Notes: generated by a model not told the origin, from the letters alone. A stretch of 64,000 nucleotides of DNA from an uncultured Collinsella sp. (GCA_958415525.1 CATYZE010000008.1:1-64000); one strand, 5' to 3'. Shown: positions 1 to 8,812, counted from the stretch's first letter. A program made the numbers and translations.

Positions 1-53
1 GATTTGCAGCGACGGACCTCAGGGCGCTCTTACACCACGTCTGCGCGCGCGAC

Positions 54-84
54 CCCCGGAGCTCCCCTATGGGGAGCTCCGGGG
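54..84. other. Perfect hairpin in left-edge intergenic region
   Basis: A perfect 14-bp inverted repeat (CCCCGGAGCTCCCC) with a TAT loop lies at 54-84. It is followed by a second short stem (GGCACCC / GGGGTGCC) up to about 102. No poly-T run follows on either strand, so a terminator role is uncertain. Bases 1-354 hold no credible gene: only these stems and the inverted-end element at 104-320. Confidence 0.5.
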
Positions 85-103
85 CACCCTTCTTGGGGTG
101 CCG

Positions 104-320
104 TGGCCAAAAAACGGCAAATATGAGTACTGTCACCAATTTAGTAACAGGCAATTTTGGCCTCTCGGACAGATTTTGCGCTCAGTGTCGCCAACCTGAT
201 GCTTAGTTATTCTACATTTGTATATTATCTTCTTACTTTATGCCGCCCCCGAGTCCTAAACTCCTTGATTTTGCTGTTACTGATTTAGTGACAGTACTCA
301 TATTTGCCATATTTTGGCCA
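104..320. repeat. Inverted-end intergenic element, copy A (217 bp)
   Basis: The ends at 104-136 and 288-320 are inverted copies that match at 31 of 33 positions and contain AAATATGAGTACTGT. A weaker match extends about 17 nt further in on both sides. The interior is AT-rich and has no reading frame. Related elements of 228 bp occur at 16240-16467 and 42103-42330. The size, the inverted ends and the dispersed intergenic positions resemble a MITE, but I see no clear target-site duplication. Confidence 0.7.
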
Positions 321-354
321 GGGCATATGATTAACCCCCTAATTTCGACGTGAA

Positions 355-1464
355 TTAGACCGGCTTAAGCCCAAAACACGCCCGCAGCGTGTTAAGCAAC
401 GCCTCTTGCTTCTTCCTGCGGGCATCGACACGATTCCGGTACCGCTTTCGCATACGCTGGTGGATGCGCCATGCGAGCGCTTCCATCGCTTCCATGTCGC
501 AGAGCATTTCGTTGTTGACCGTCGCGACCTCGATTCCCATAGTAATCAAGCCCGTGTTGCGCTTTTCATCATGGATACGTCCCCTCCGGGAGGAATGGCC
601 CAGCTCACCGTTGTATTCAAGGTCAAACCGGGCTGCTTCCTGATACGCATCGCAAACTGCATGCGGCATCCCCGAGATTGCCTGCGCGCGGTCATCGAAC
701 TCGATCTTGTAGTCGGTCTTAAAGGGACCGCAGTCAAATCCGCCATAGGAAAACGGAAGCGAAAACAGAGCGAGCATGATGCACTCCATGGGCGAGAGCA
801 GGTTTTCTGACAGGTAGGGACACAGACGCAGCAGCTGTTTGGCCACATTCCCCTTGCATGCCGCAAGGTAATCTGCCAGGCGATCGGGCGTCAGCGCCGG
901 CTCGACTTCAAAGTAGCCCACGTCTGCTGGCTGGTCCTTGTCCTTTGCAAGTTTATTCGTAACAGGCGAGGTGTAGGGAGGCAGATACTTCCCGCGGTCG
1001 CTCAGTGAAATCTTAGAGCACAGCTCCTGGGCCAGGGCAAATGCCTGGATACAGCCAAGTTCGCGCGCAACGGCAAGGCAGAGGGCCTCGGGAGACAAGC
1101 TGTACACCCCCGGTTCCACCTCTAGAATCGAGCCGGCGGGCAACCCGGAACACACGGACCAGCCTACGCTAGGCATGCGGCGGCGCTGCGCCGCAGATCC
1201 CACCAGCAAGCACAAATCCTCTTGCACCTCGCCGCTTGCGGCTCCAATTCGCACCAAGTCGGGAAGATAGATGTCCTCGGTCGAGGGCGACGACGTGCGC
1301 AGCACACGGCGCTCTTCATCGGGATTGAGGTCCTTCCAGCTGATATAGCCCATCTGCCGGCGCTCGGCGCGCATCATGCGCAGCGCTGAAGCGCCTGTTA
1401 GGATTACGGAAGCCGCTAGCTGTTTGCCTGTCGGCTCGTTGCGCCGCTCAATCTTCACTGCCAC
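355..1464 (-). CDS. Hypothetical protein with DUF559/Vsr-like nuclease-fold C-terminus
   Basis: This codes for 369 residues. I chose the GTG at 1464 because an AGGGGTGG ribosome site sits just before it; the frame stays open far upstream but there it only shadows comF, which ends 11 nt away. The N-terminal half has no motif I recognise. The last third contains an E-Y-N-G-E-x2-H run, then a basic R-x-H-D-E-K-R stretch and a hydrophobic strand. That order resembles the DUF559 and very-short-patch-repair endonuclease folds. The tail is strongly basic. It is probably cotranscribed with comF. The nuclease assignment is inference from motif order only; a host-specific hypothetical is the safe call. 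Confidence 0.7.
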   Translation of the reverse strand: MAVKIERRNEPTGKQLAASVILTGASALRMMRAERRQMGYISWKDLNPDEERRVLRTSSPSTEDIYLPDLVRIGAASGEVQEDLCLLVGSAAQRRRMPSVGWSVCSGLPAGSILEVEPGVYSLSPEALCLAVARELGCIQAFALAQELCSKISLSDRGKYLPPYTSPVTNKLAKDKDQPADVGYFEVEPALTPDRLADYLAACKGNVAKQLLRLCPYLSENLLSPMECIMLALFSLPFSYGGFDCGPFKTDYKIEFDDRAQAISGMPHAVCDAYQEAARFDLEYNGELGHSSRRGRIHDEKRNTGLITMGIEVATVNNEMLCDMEAMEALAWRIHQRMRKRYRNRVDARRKKQEALLNTLRACFGLKPV

Positions 1465-1474
1465 AAAACCACCC

Positions 1475-2281
1475 CTACCAAACACGTGCGATAGCAAGGC
1501 CATCGACTGCCGCAGCGCCGGCACGCTTGAGCTCCGCCGAGGCTGCTGCCATGGTCGCGCCCGTGGTGATAACGTCATCGATAAGCAGTAGGCGGCGGCC
1601 GTGCACGTCCTCAACCGTCTCGTACATGCCTTGGGCACGCTCGCGACGCTCCTCACGACCGAGTTCGCGCTGGTCGCCATGCCCGTACTTGACGAGGGCA
1701 TCGAGCAGGGGAACACCCGACAGCTCGCAAAATGGGCGCGCAATGGCCTCCATATGATCAAAGCCACGCCGCCGAAACGCTGCCGCCGTCGCAGGCACAA
1801 ACACCACCGCATCCGCACCGGACAGCACACCTCCTAAGCGTTCGGGCGCTACGACCTGGGCATGCAGGGCGGTGTCGTAGAGCAGCTCCGCCAGATACGG
1901 CGCCAGGCGTCGCTCGCCCGCGTCCTTGTACGCTTTAATGATGCGCGGCAGCGGATGCGCATAGACGGAGCACGCCAGGCAGCGGTCGAGCGCCTCCGCC
2001 ATTGCCGAGGACGTGCCCTCGACCGAACACTCAGTGCACAGCAAATCCCCAAACGGGGCGCCGCATCGGGTACAGCTATGACGTGGGTCGATGAGCGTGA
2101 GCGCGGCCAGGCAGTCTTGGCAAATAAGCGCACCGGCGCGCTCGCAGCCGGCACATCGTGTTGGCGACAATGCCTCGAGTGCCTCGCGTGCCGCCCGCTC
2201 GGCAAACGGCAGCAATTCGTCCGCAAACGGTAGGGCGCCGGCACCCTGCAGACGGCTCAATTTGTTCAGATGGCTCTTCAA
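1475..2281 (-). CDS. comF: ComF family phosphoribosyltransferase-like protein
   Basis: This 268-residue protein carries two pairs of CxxC zinc ligands near the N-terminus (Cys43/46/54/57 and Cys70/73/82/85). A type I phosphoribosyltransferase PRPP loop (LLLIDDVITTGATM) lies near residues 231-244. This matches the ComF/GntX family, which in transformable bacteria helps imported single-stranded DNA cross the membrane and reach recombination proteins. The length is a little above the usual 220-250. It lies downstream of ricT after a hairpin and is followed at 11 nt by a hypothetical gene. Competence in this organism cannot be inferred from this gene alone. Confidence 0.9.
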   Translation of the reverse strand: MKSHLNKLSRLQGAGALPFADELLPFAERAAREALEALSPTRCAGCERAGALICQDCLAALTLIDPRHSCTRCGAPFGDLLCTECSVEGTSSAMAEALDRCLACSVYAHPLPRIIKAYKDAGERRLAPYLAELLYDTALHAQVVAPERLGGVLSGADAVVFVPATAAAFRRRGFDHMEAIARPFCELSGVPLLDALVKYGHGDQRELGREERRERAQGMYETVEDVHGRRLLLIDDVITTGATMAAASAELKRAGAAAVDGLAIARVW

Positions 2282-2284
2282 GAC

Positions 2285-2320
2285 ACAACCCTCCCTACGT
2301 TCGGTCGCAGGGAGGGTTGT
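2285..2320 (-). terminator. Hairpin between ricT and comF
   Basis: The 12-bp arms ACAACCCTCCCT / AGGGAGGGTTGT enclose a 12-nt loop. The hairpin lies between the ricT stop and the comF start on the minus strand. The downstream T-run is weak, so it may be a partial terminator or a processing site. Confidence 0.5.
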
Positions 2321-2383
2321 TGATTCAGCGCTATGGTACCCCGACGCGATTGGGGTAAGGCGGGTTAAATCCGCTCGCGGGCG

Positions 2384-4084
2384 TTATTCGCCGGCGGGCG
2401 GTTGTGGTGCGGCCGAAGACGGGGTCGAGCCCTCGCCACCATCCTGGCGCGGCTTGCGGGAACGGCGACGACGACGGCGCTTTTGACCCTGGTCGGCCGA
2501 GCCCTCGCCACCGCGATCCTCGCGCGGCTCGCGCTCGTCGCGAGCGGCGCCACGCGAAGCCTTGGCAGCAGCTCCCCCGCCATCTCCGGGACGACGACGC
2601 GTGACCTTGACCTCGCCATCCGAGACCTGATCGGCCACGGAGGGCACTGAAGGCTTCTGCTGTGCGCCCGAGGAATGGCGACGGCGCGGACGCGGCGCGC
2701 GCTCCTCCTCGCCACGTGACTTGCCGCCCTTGTCGACAGGCACATCGGAGGCCGAGGGACCCTTGGAAGCGGCACCAGCCTCGCGAGCAGCTGCGGCGCG
2801 GAAGGCATCCTCGCGCTCCTCGCTCGACAGATGACGGCGACGACGGCGCGTGGGATTCATGCCACCGCCGCGATTCTGCTGCTGAGGCTGTTGAACCTCG
2901 CGCTCGCGAGCGCCGTTCTTGCCGGCGGCTGCGGCCTCGCCGGCATCGGCAGAGCCCGCACGCTTGCGGCGGCGACGGCCGCCAGCGGCCTCCTCGGCCT
3001 CAGGCGTTGCGGCATTGCCACGGCCCTTTCCGCGGCCACGACCCTCGCCCTGCCCCTGACCGGCGCGAGCATCGGAATCGGCATCGCGACGACGGCGCTT
3101 GGGCATCGACGTGCCGGCCAGACGGTCGGCGCTCGACAGGCCATCGCCCACGTCGACGCCGTTCTCGCGGTCGAGCTCCATAAGCGCCAGGCGCATCTCG
3201 GGCGACTCGATGCGCTCGAGCACATCGCGCGTCACGCAGTCGGGGCGGCAGCTGCAGCCCTGCTCGGCGGCCTTCTTCTTGCAGCCCTCCGAGCACGTCA
3301 TATCGGCCAAGTTGACCTTAAAGACTTTGCCGTTCTCCAGGCGCAACACCAGCTGCTCACGCGGCGTGTCATATTCCTGGATGCGCGCCTTGCCAAGCGG
3401 CGTATCGATAAGCGTCTTCTTTTTGGGCGCGCGGCTCTTAAAGTCCTTGTAGGCCTCGAACTCGTAGCGCAGGCAGCACATCAGGCGGCCGCAGACGCCG
3501 CTAATCTTGGACGAGTTGAGCGGCAGGTCCTGCTCTTTTGCCATGCGGATCGAAACCGGCTCAAACTGTCCGCCAAAGCGCGTGCAGCAGAGCTCCTGGC
3601 CACACTGGGCATAGCCGCCCACCAGGCGGGTCTCGTCGCGCACACCGATCTGGCGCATGTCGACGCGAATGTGCAGCGTCGAAGACAGGTCTTTGACGAG
3701 CTGGCGAAAATCGACGCGCTCCTCGGCCGCAAAGTAGAATACGGCCTTCTCGCCGCCAAAGAGATATTCGACGCCGACCGGCTTCATCTCGAGGTCGAGC
3801 TCCTTGACCAGACGGCGAAAATCGACCATGGCCTCGTCGCCCTGGATGGCCAGGTCGTCGGCAAGCTGCAGGTCGATGTCGCTCGCCACGCGCAGCACGG
3901 GCTTGAGCGGCTGGCCGATCTCGTCGAGCGGCACCTCGAAGGGATCGGCCGTGACCAGGCCGATCTCGGTTCCGCGCTCGGTAGAACAAATGGCATAATC
4001 GGCCTCGAGGATATCCAGATCCTGTGGGTCGAACCACAGGTCGCGCGAGGCGTAGGTAAACTTAACGGGTACGACTAACGGCAT
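2384..4084 (-). CDS. ricT: PSP1-domain protein RicT (YaaT) with long basic tail
   Basis: The first 290 residues match the PSP1/RicT family. The conserved cysteines are Cys161, 166, 167, 198, 203 and 204. In Bacillus the Ric (RicA-RicF-RicT) complex is reported to carry Fe-S clusters and to assist RNase Y-dependent RNA maturation and phosphorelay control. The remaining residues, from about 330 to 566, form a low-complexity tail rich in Arg, Glu, Gly and Ala that is unlike Bacillus RicT and probably disordered; nucleic acid binding is a guess. The ATG overlaps the holB stop by 10 nt, giving the tmk-holB-ricT order common in Gram-positives. Confidence 0.9.
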   Translation of the reverse strand: MPLVVPVKFTYASRDLWFDPQDLDILEADYAICSTERGTEIGLVTADPFEVPLDEIGQPLKPVLRVASDIDLQLADDLAIQGDEAMVDFRRLVKELDLEMKPVGVEYLFGGEKAVFYFAAEERVDFRQLVKDLSSTLHIRVDMRQIGVRDETRLVGGYAQCGQELCCTRFGGQFEPVSIRMAKEQDLPLNSSKISGVCGRLMCCLRYEFEAYKDFKSRAPKKKTLIDTPLGKARIQEYDTPREQLVLRLENGKVFKVNLADMTCSEGCKKKAAEQGCSCRPDCVTRDVLERIESPEMRLALMELDRENGVDVGDGLSSADRLAGTSMPKRRRRDADSDARAGQGQGEGRGRGKGRGNAATPEAEEAAGGRRRRKRAGSADAGEAAAAGKNGAREREVQQPQQQNRGGGMNPTRRRRRHLSSEEREDAFRAAAAREAGAASKGPSASDVPVDKGGKSRGEEERAPRPRRRHSSGAQQKPSVPSVADQVSDGEVKVTRRRPGDGGGAAAKASRGAARDEREPREDRGGEGSADQGQKRRRRRRSRKPRQDGGEGSTPSSAAPQPPAGE

Positions 4085-5202
4085 TTCAGTGCCTTCCTGA
4101 TATCGAACAGCATGACCTCGATGGCCAGCTGGGGAGTAACGTTTCTGGCGATGTTGCGCTCAGCGGTGGTAACCGCCTCGAGCGCCCGGGTGGCACCCGC
4201 AACATTGGTCGCGGCGGCAAGCCGCCCGATCGTGTCGCGCACGTCCTCGTTCACAACGTCTGCCGCCTCATCCTGAAGCGTCAGCAGCACGTCGCGCATG
4301 AGCGTCCGCGCGCTCGCCAGCGCTTCCATGATACCCGAACGCTCGCGCGCGTTGAGTTCGCGCTTGTTGCGGTCCTCAAGCTGCTTCAATGCTCCACGCG
4401 ACAGGTAGTCGGCATTTTGCTCGAGCACCTTTTCCTGCGTGGACTTGACCTCGGCGAGCGGCGCCTTGACGGCGACGATGAGCGACTTGGCGCGACTGAG
4501 CACATCGGCCTCGTCGGCAGCGATGAGCGAATCGATGGCGCGGACCATCTGGCGGCGGGCGTCCTGACGCTCGGCGCTCTTGAGGAACTCGATACCACGC
4601 GTAGGGCTTCCCGCCACAGCGACGGCCATGCGGCAGCGCGCGGGATCCTGACCGGTGGCGCGGCTCACGGCCTGCGCGGCCACAACGGGCGACACCAGCC
4701 GAAACGGTACGCACTGGCAGCGGCTCACAATGGTGGGCAGCATCACGTCGGCCGAGGTGCCCAACAGGATGAACATGACGCCCTCGGGCGGTTCTTCGAG
4801 TGTTTTGAGCAGTGCGTTGGCGGTGTTGGCGCGCAGTTGCTCGGCACGGTCGATGATGTAGACCTTAGCCTTGGCGCGGATGGGCGCCAAGGGCACGTCG
4901 TCGAGCAGCTCGCGGGTCTGCGCGATGAGGTAGCCCGTAGCGCTTTCGGGCGTGTAATAGTGCACGTCGGGGTGCGTATGGCGGGCGACGCGCACGCAGC
5001 TGTCGCACGAACCACAGCCGTCCCGCTCGCACAGGAATGCCTGGGCAAGCGCCCATGCGGCGTCGAGCTTACCGGCGCCGGGCGCGCCCAAGAACAGGTA
5101 GGCGTGCGATGCGCGGCCGTTTGCGATGGCGTTGGTCAAAAAGTCGCGCACGCGTTCCTGGGTGTCGAGCTTGGCCAGCAGGCTTGTCTGCGCGGGGGCC
5201 AC
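4075..5202 (-). CDS. holB: DNA polymerase III subunit delta prime
   Basis: This 375-residue AAA+ protein belongs to the clamp loader. I place the start at the GTG at 5202: an AGGAGG site lies 9 nt upstream and the tmk stop is adjacent. The Walker A-like loop GAPGAGK is at residues 39-45. A zinc module (Cys58/63/66/69) follows, and an SRC motif (VSRCQC) marks the arginine-finger region. It loads the beta clamp at the replication fork together with DnaX and HolA. It is translationally close to tmk upstream and overlaps ricT downstream. Confidence 0.92.
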   Translation of the reverse strand: MAPAQTSLLAKLDTQERVRDFLTNAIANGRASHAYLFLGAPGAGKLDAAWALAQAFLCERDGCGSCDSCVRVARHTHPDVHYYTPESATGYLIAQTRELLDDVPLAPIRAKAKVYIIDRAEQLRANTANALLKTLEEPPEGVMFILLGTSADVMLPTIVSRCQCVPFRLVSPVVAAQAVSRATGQDPARCRMAVAVAGSPTRGIEFLKSAERQDARRQMVRAIDSLIAADEADVLSRAKSLIVAVKAPLAEVKSTQEKVLEQNADYLSRGALKQLEDRNKRELNARERSGIMEALASARTLMRDVLLTLQDEAADVVNEDVRDTIGRLAAATNVAGATRALEAVTTAERNIARNVTPQLAIEVMLFDIRKALKCR

Positions 5203-5203
5203 C

Positions 5204-5887
5204 TTACTCAGCCTCCTGGGCAAGCGCAGCGGCGACGGCATCCTGGGGGATGTCGAGACCGTGCGCACGAACCAGCTCGACCGTCTGCGCGAAGACGTCT
5301 GCGATCGACGCAGCGGCGTCGATGAGCTTTACGCGGTCTGGCTCCTCGGCAGCAATGGCACAAAATCCCTGATAGACACGCTCCTGGAAGGCCATGCCCT
5401 TGGCCTCCATGCGATCGGCCGCACCGCGGGCCGCCATGCGCAGCGCCGCCTGCTCGGGCGTGATGTGATAGACGAGCGTGAGCGCCGGATGCGTACCGGC
5501 GACAGCCAGGTTGTTGGCATCGCGCACCATCTGACGGTCGAGGCCATCGGCAAACGCCTGATAGCAGGTCGTGGAATCGTAGAAACGGTCGCACAGGACC
5601 ACCTTGCCGGCAGCGAGGGCGGGGGCTATGACCTCGTGTACCAGCTGGGCGCGCGCGGCCTCGTAGAGCAGCAGCTCGCAGGTGTCGCCCATCGCCGTAT
5701 TGGCGGGGTCGAGCAGCAGGGCGCGGATCTTTTCGCTGATGGCGGTGCCGCCCGGCTCGCGCAGAGTTACGACCTGATAGCCAGCGAGGTCGAGCGCGCG
5801 GGCCAGCAGGCGCGCCTGCGTGGACTTGCCGGCGCCGTCGACGCCCTCGAACGTGATAAAGCTATGTTGAGCAGGCTCAAAAGCCAT
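5204..5887 (-). CDS. tmk: Thymidylate kinase
   Basis: This 227-residue P-loop kinase phosphorylates dTMP to dTDP. The nucleotide-binding loop FEGVDGAGKST begins near residue 13. A DRFYDST motif near residue 97 and an Arg-rich lid segment (RGAADRMEAKG) follow. The length is slightly above the usual 205-215. It heads the tmk-holB-ricT operon on the minus strand, and its stop lies at the GTG of holB. Confidence 0.95.
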   Translation of the reverse strand: MAFEPAQHSFITFEGVDGAGKSTQARLLARALDLAGYQVVTLREPGGTAISEKIRALLLDPANTAMGDTCELLLYEAARAQLVHEVIAPALAAGKVVLCDRFYDSTTCYQAFADGLDRQMVRDANNLAVAGTHPALTLVYHITPEQAALRMAARGAADRMEAKGMAFQERVYQGFCAIAAEEPDRVKLIDAAASIADVFAQTVELVRAHGLDIPQDAVAAALAQEAE

Positions 5888-5989
5888 GGGCGCAGCCCCT
5901 TCCTACAAGGCGCGTAAATGCAGATATATCAACCAAGCCATGATACCCCAGTGCTCGGCGCGTCCCCAATGGCTAAAGGTTCCTTTCCA

Positions 5990-6058
5990 AAGTTGCGGTG
6001 AAATAGGGACTGATTGAAGCTCTGAGACCGCCAAACAGTCCCTATTTCACCGCAACTT
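5990..6058. repeat. REP-like palindrome, AAGTTGCGGTGAAATAG family, copy 1
   Basis: The arms at 5990-6012 and 6036-6058 are a perfect 23-bp inverted repeat around a 23-nt spacer. The same outer arm (AAGTTGCGGTGAAATAG) recurs in a similar palindrome at 31685-31753. It lies between the divergent tmk operon and the zinc-ribbon gene. Confidence 0.75.
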
Positions 6059-6126
6059 ATGATGGGGAATTTTGGATGCTGGGTATAATCGTCGTATTGC
6101 ATTGAAATGTGGCGAAAGGAGTGGCA

Positions 6127-7110
6127 ATGTCTCGGTATTGCGCCTCGTGCGGCAAGCGTCTTGCAGATGATGCCAAGTTCTGCACCTCGTGCGGTGCACC
6201 CGTTGAGCAAACAGCCGCGAGCGATAGCCAGCCCGCTTTTGAGCAGACCGGCTCCCTTGATACGCCGCAAGCCAAGGCGGACGACCCCCTCGCCTATAGC
6301 CCCGACCCCGCCGCAAGGACCGAGGCCGTCGAGACCACGCAGCGCATACCCGTCGCGAGCGGCTCGCCCCAACAGCAGCCGGCTCCCGCATACGCGCCCG
6401 CTTCGCCACAGACCCCCGCTCCCAAAAAGAGCGGCACCGGGCCGCTTATCGCCGTTATCGTTGTGCTGGTGGCGATCATCATCGCCCTGGTCGTTTTCTT
6501 TGTGATCAAGCCTTTCGACAACGCTGCCACGCAGACGACCGCCGAGGTAGCTAAGCTGCACCATGACGTCGACGACGATGACCTAAAGCCTCTCGGCGAT
6601 CCCAACAGCCTGTACGACGATGATGACGATGACGACGAGGATGGCGGCGAAGCAACGCTCTCCGAGCAAAACCTCTACCGCCGGCTGAGTGAATACTACG
6701 ACCTGCTCGAAGATCTCGACAGCCAGGTCCGCGCCTGCGCACAGACCTTCAACGGCAGCTATCTGGAAGAAGATCGCACCACCCGTCAAAATCTCGCCGA
6801 TGTTGCCGAGCGCACAGAGGACACCATCGAGCAGTATTACGACATCGTCGAGGACCTGGACGTCCCGACGAGCTCCAAGAACTACAGCTCCTGGAAGGAC
6901 ATCATCGCCCTGTACGACGACCTGGATCACCGCATTGACGCAATCTGTGATGCCTGGGAGATCAGCCTGAAATACGCCAAGCCCGCGGACCACAAGAATG
7001 AGATCGTGACGCCGCTGTCACGCGACAACGTGGCGGGCACCAATGACAACAAGTACCGCCTAGACTTTGAGAAGCGCTACCCCGGCGCCAAACCCGTCGA
7101 GGTGAACTAG
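6127..7110 (+). CDS. Zinc-ribbon membrane protein of unknown function
   Basis: This 327-residue protein starts at the ATG at 6127, after an AAAGGAG site. The N-terminal zinc ribbon has Cys5, 8, 19 and 22. A Pro/Ala/Gln-rich linker follows, then one membrane helix at about residues 104-130, and an Asp-rich run near residue 165. The C-terminal half is charged and helical and probably extracytoplasmic. Zinc-ribbon plus single-helix proteins are common in Firmicutes and Actinobacteria and are often linked to envelope stress. I do not recognise the C-terminal domain. A TATAAT box at 6085-6090 is a candidate promoter element. Confidence 0.85.
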   Translation: MSRYCASCGKRLADDAKFCTSCGAPVEQTAASDSQPAFEQTGSLDTPQAKADDPLAYSPDPAARTEAVETTQRIPVASGSPQQQPAPAYAPASPQTPAPKKSGTGPLIAVIVVLVAIIIALVVFFVIKPFDNAATQTTAEVAKLHHDVDDDDLKPLGDPNSLYDDDDDDDEDGGEATLSEQNLYRRLSEYYDLLEDLDSQVRACAQTFNGSYLEEDRTTRQNLADVAERTEDTIEQYYDIVEDLDVPTSSKNYSSWKDIIALYDDLDHRIDAICDAWEISLKYAKPADHKNEIVTPLSRDNVAGTNDNKYRLDFEKRYPGAKPVEVN

Positions 7111-7288
7111 CGCTTTGTCGTTCCCGAGCCGGCAGTTAGGGACGTTCCTAACTGCCGGCAGAGACGATATGAGCAGGACATAAAAACATTGAGAGCCCCT
7201 GCCACATGAAAGACCGCGGATTAGGCCGACAATGGTGAGTGTCTAATTCAGCCGCGGCGGCCACGCCGCATTCATGGAAGGGGCTCCC

Positions 7289-8401
7289 ATGCTCGATACT
7301 ACCACCTTCGTCGGCCTCGATGTCCACGCCCGCTCGATAAAGGCCGTCTCCCTCGACGTCATGACCGGGGAGGTGCGCGCCGCGACCTTCGGCTACGACG
7401 CCGGGGCCGTCGCGGAGTGGGTTCTCTCCGCGGACCCCAGGGCCAGGTGCGTGTACGAGTCCGGGGTCACGGGGTTCGACCTGCAGAAGAGGCTCTCCGG
7501 CCTGGGGGTCGACTGCGTGGTCGGCGCCGTCTCGAAGATGATCAAGCCCAGCGCGGACAGGCGCAGGAAGAACGACCGCAACGACGCCGAGTTCCTCGCC
7601 CGCATGCTGTCGGTCGGCAACGTGGTCGAGGTGTGGGTCCCCGACGACGAGTGCGAGGCCGCCCGCGACCTGACCAGGGCGCTCGAGGACGCGAGGGACG
7701 ACCTCTCGCGCTCGAAGCAGCGGCTCTCCAAGTTCCTGCTCAGGCACGGGCTCGTCTTCGACGAGAGGACGCCCACCGGCCGCAGGAGGGGCAACTGGAC
7801 CCGGGCGCACTGGTCCTGGATCGAGTCGATAAGGTTCGCGGAGAGGGCCGACGAGGAGGTGCTCGCCCACTACGTCGACGCGGTCAGGCGGGCGGCGGAG
7901 GAGAAGGCGAGGCTCGAGGGGCTCGTCGGGGCCGAGGCCCGCAAGCCCAGGTGGAGGAGGAGGGTCGACGCCCTCCGCTGCCTCAAGGGCGTCGACACCG
8001 CGACCGCCGCCGACCTCGTGTTCGAGGCCGGCGAGTTCTCGAGGTTCGGGAACGCCCGCTCGTTCGCCGCGTGGGTCGGCCTGACGCCCTCCGAGCACTC
8101 CAGCGGGGAGAGCGACCGCAGGGGCGCGATCACCAAGGCCGGCAACAAGCACCTGAGGAAGACGCTGGTCGAGGCCGCGTGGCACTACCTGACGTGCTCG
8201 GGGCGGCCGAAGGACCCCGCCAGGGGCCAGGCCCCGGACCCGGCCGCCCGCAGGCATGCCGCCAAGGGCGTGCGGAGGCTGGTCGAGAGGCGGGAGGCGC
8301 TGCTCGCGCGCGGGGTCCACGGCAACAAGGCGAACGTGGCCACGGCGCGCGAGCTCGCCTGCTGGGTGTGGGCGGTCGGCCTCATGGCCGAGGAGTCGTA
8401 G
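7289..8401 (+). CDS. IS110-family DEDD transposase (recombinase)
   Basis: This 370-residue protein begins at the ATG at 7289, after an AAGGGG site. The N-terminal RuvC-like DEDD domain shows Asp10 (VGLDVH), a Glu in CVYESG, and the paired Asp of NDRNDAEF. The C-terminal domain has the HSSGESDRRGAITKAGN block, which holds the expected catalytic serine. IS110 transposases use a bridge RNA to choose target and donor sites. Codon usage is very GC-rich, biased to AGG/CGC arginines, and differs from neighbouring genes, consistent with recent arrival. It looks intact. Confidence 0.93.
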   Translation: MLDTTTFVGLDVHARSIKAVSLDVMTGEVRAATFGYDAGAVAEWVLSADPRARCVYESGVTGFDLQKRLSGLGVDCVVGAVSKMIKPSADRRRKNDRNDAEFLARMLSVGNVVEVWVPDDECEAARDLTRALEDARDDLSRSKQRLSKFLLRHGLVFDERTPTGRRRGNWTRAHWSWIESIRFAERADEEVLAHYVDAVRRAAEEKARLEGLVGAEARKPRWRRRVDALRCLKGVDTATAADLVFEAGEFSRFGNARSFAAWVGLTPSEHSSGESDRRGAITKAGNKHLRKTLVEAAWHYLTCSGRPKDPARGQAPDPAARRHAAKGVRRLVERREALLARGVHGNKANVATARELACWVWAVGLMAEES

Positions 8402-8706
8402 GGGGGGGCGTTCCCCCGCACATAAGCCAATCACCCCGGAAGCGGTTCGATCCGAAGCCGTTGAGGCGAACCTCAGGTCCCTTTTCTGCGAGCGCCCATG
8501 GCGCCACACGCGTGCACAGACTGTCGGTTCGACGTAGAAGCCTCAGCCGTAGCAACGGATTGCCCAGCGAGAGATCGCCACGGGCGGATATTAAACTGCG
8601 AAGACGAGCGTCGGTAAGACACGCCGAGGTCGCCGCGGACGGGTTGATATAGGGAGAGGGCCTGACCCCATATCATTGGGGTCGGGCCCGATTTTGCCTC
8701 TTGACA
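8402..8706 (+). ncRNA. Candidate bridge RNA region of the IS110/IS1111-type element
   Basis: About 305 nt without a convincing reading frame follow the transposase stop. The segment ends in a strong hairpin at 8658-8689 (12-bp arms with one mismatch, 8-nt loop) followed by a short T-run. In IS1111-type elements the bridge RNA is encoded at this end. I did not resolve the target- and donor-binding loops. Confidence 0.35.
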
Positions 8707-8754
8707 ATGTCCTGCTCATATTAAAAGGAACGTCCCTAACTGCCGGTCAAAAAA

Positions 8755-8790
8755 GCGAGCGAGGATCATGGGACCCTCGCTCGTTTTTTT
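8755..8790. terminator. Bidirectional terminator downstream of topA
   Basis: The arms CGAGCGAGG / CCTCGCTCG are flanked by A-runs on the left and T-runs on the right. The hairpin therefore reads as a Rho-independent terminator on both strands: for topA on the minus strand and for anything leaving the insertion sequence on the plus strand. Confidence 0.8.
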
Positions 8791-8812
8791 GGGCATTGTT
8801 TCGACTGCGCCG

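Larger units (their letters stand above)
7182..8706 (+). mobile_element. IS110-family element (IS1111-like layout)
   Basis: The element holds one transposase gene (7289-8401), a short left non-coding end of about 107 nt and a long right non-coding end of about 305 nt. A long non-coding segment after the recombinase is typical of the IS1111 subgroup. The exact ends are uncertain: I set them at the inner borders of the 15-bp inverted repeats, which may belong to the target palindrome. No target duplication is visible, as expected for this family. Confidence 0.7.
7129..8746. repeat. REP-like palindrome split by an insertion sequence
   Basis: The outer arms at 7129-7149 and 8726-8746 are a perfect 21-bp inverted repeat (CCGGCAGTTAGGGACGTTCCT). 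Inner arms at 7167-7181 and 8707-8721 are a perfect 15-bp inverted repeat (ATATGAGCAGGACAT). The insertion sequence occupies the loop between them. A related half-palindrome at 44502-44534 supports reading the outer arms as host repeat rather than IS ends. Confidence 0.6.

Noticed and set aside
1465..1830. N-terminal extension of the gene at 355-1464
   Set aside because: The frame is open upstream but lies wholly inside comF. The ribosome site before the GTG at 1464 supports the shorter protein.
7167..7181. ATATGAGCAGGACAT as the terminal inverted repeat of the insertion sequence
   Set aside because: It is framed by a second, longer inverted repeat that is also found without the insertion sequence at 44502, so it is more likely part of the target palindrome. 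Not fully excluded.
7417..8652. Plus-strand frame of 411 codons overlapping the transposase
   Set aside because: It is Gly/Arg/Gln-rich and out of frame with the DEDD transposase, whose motifs are all intact.
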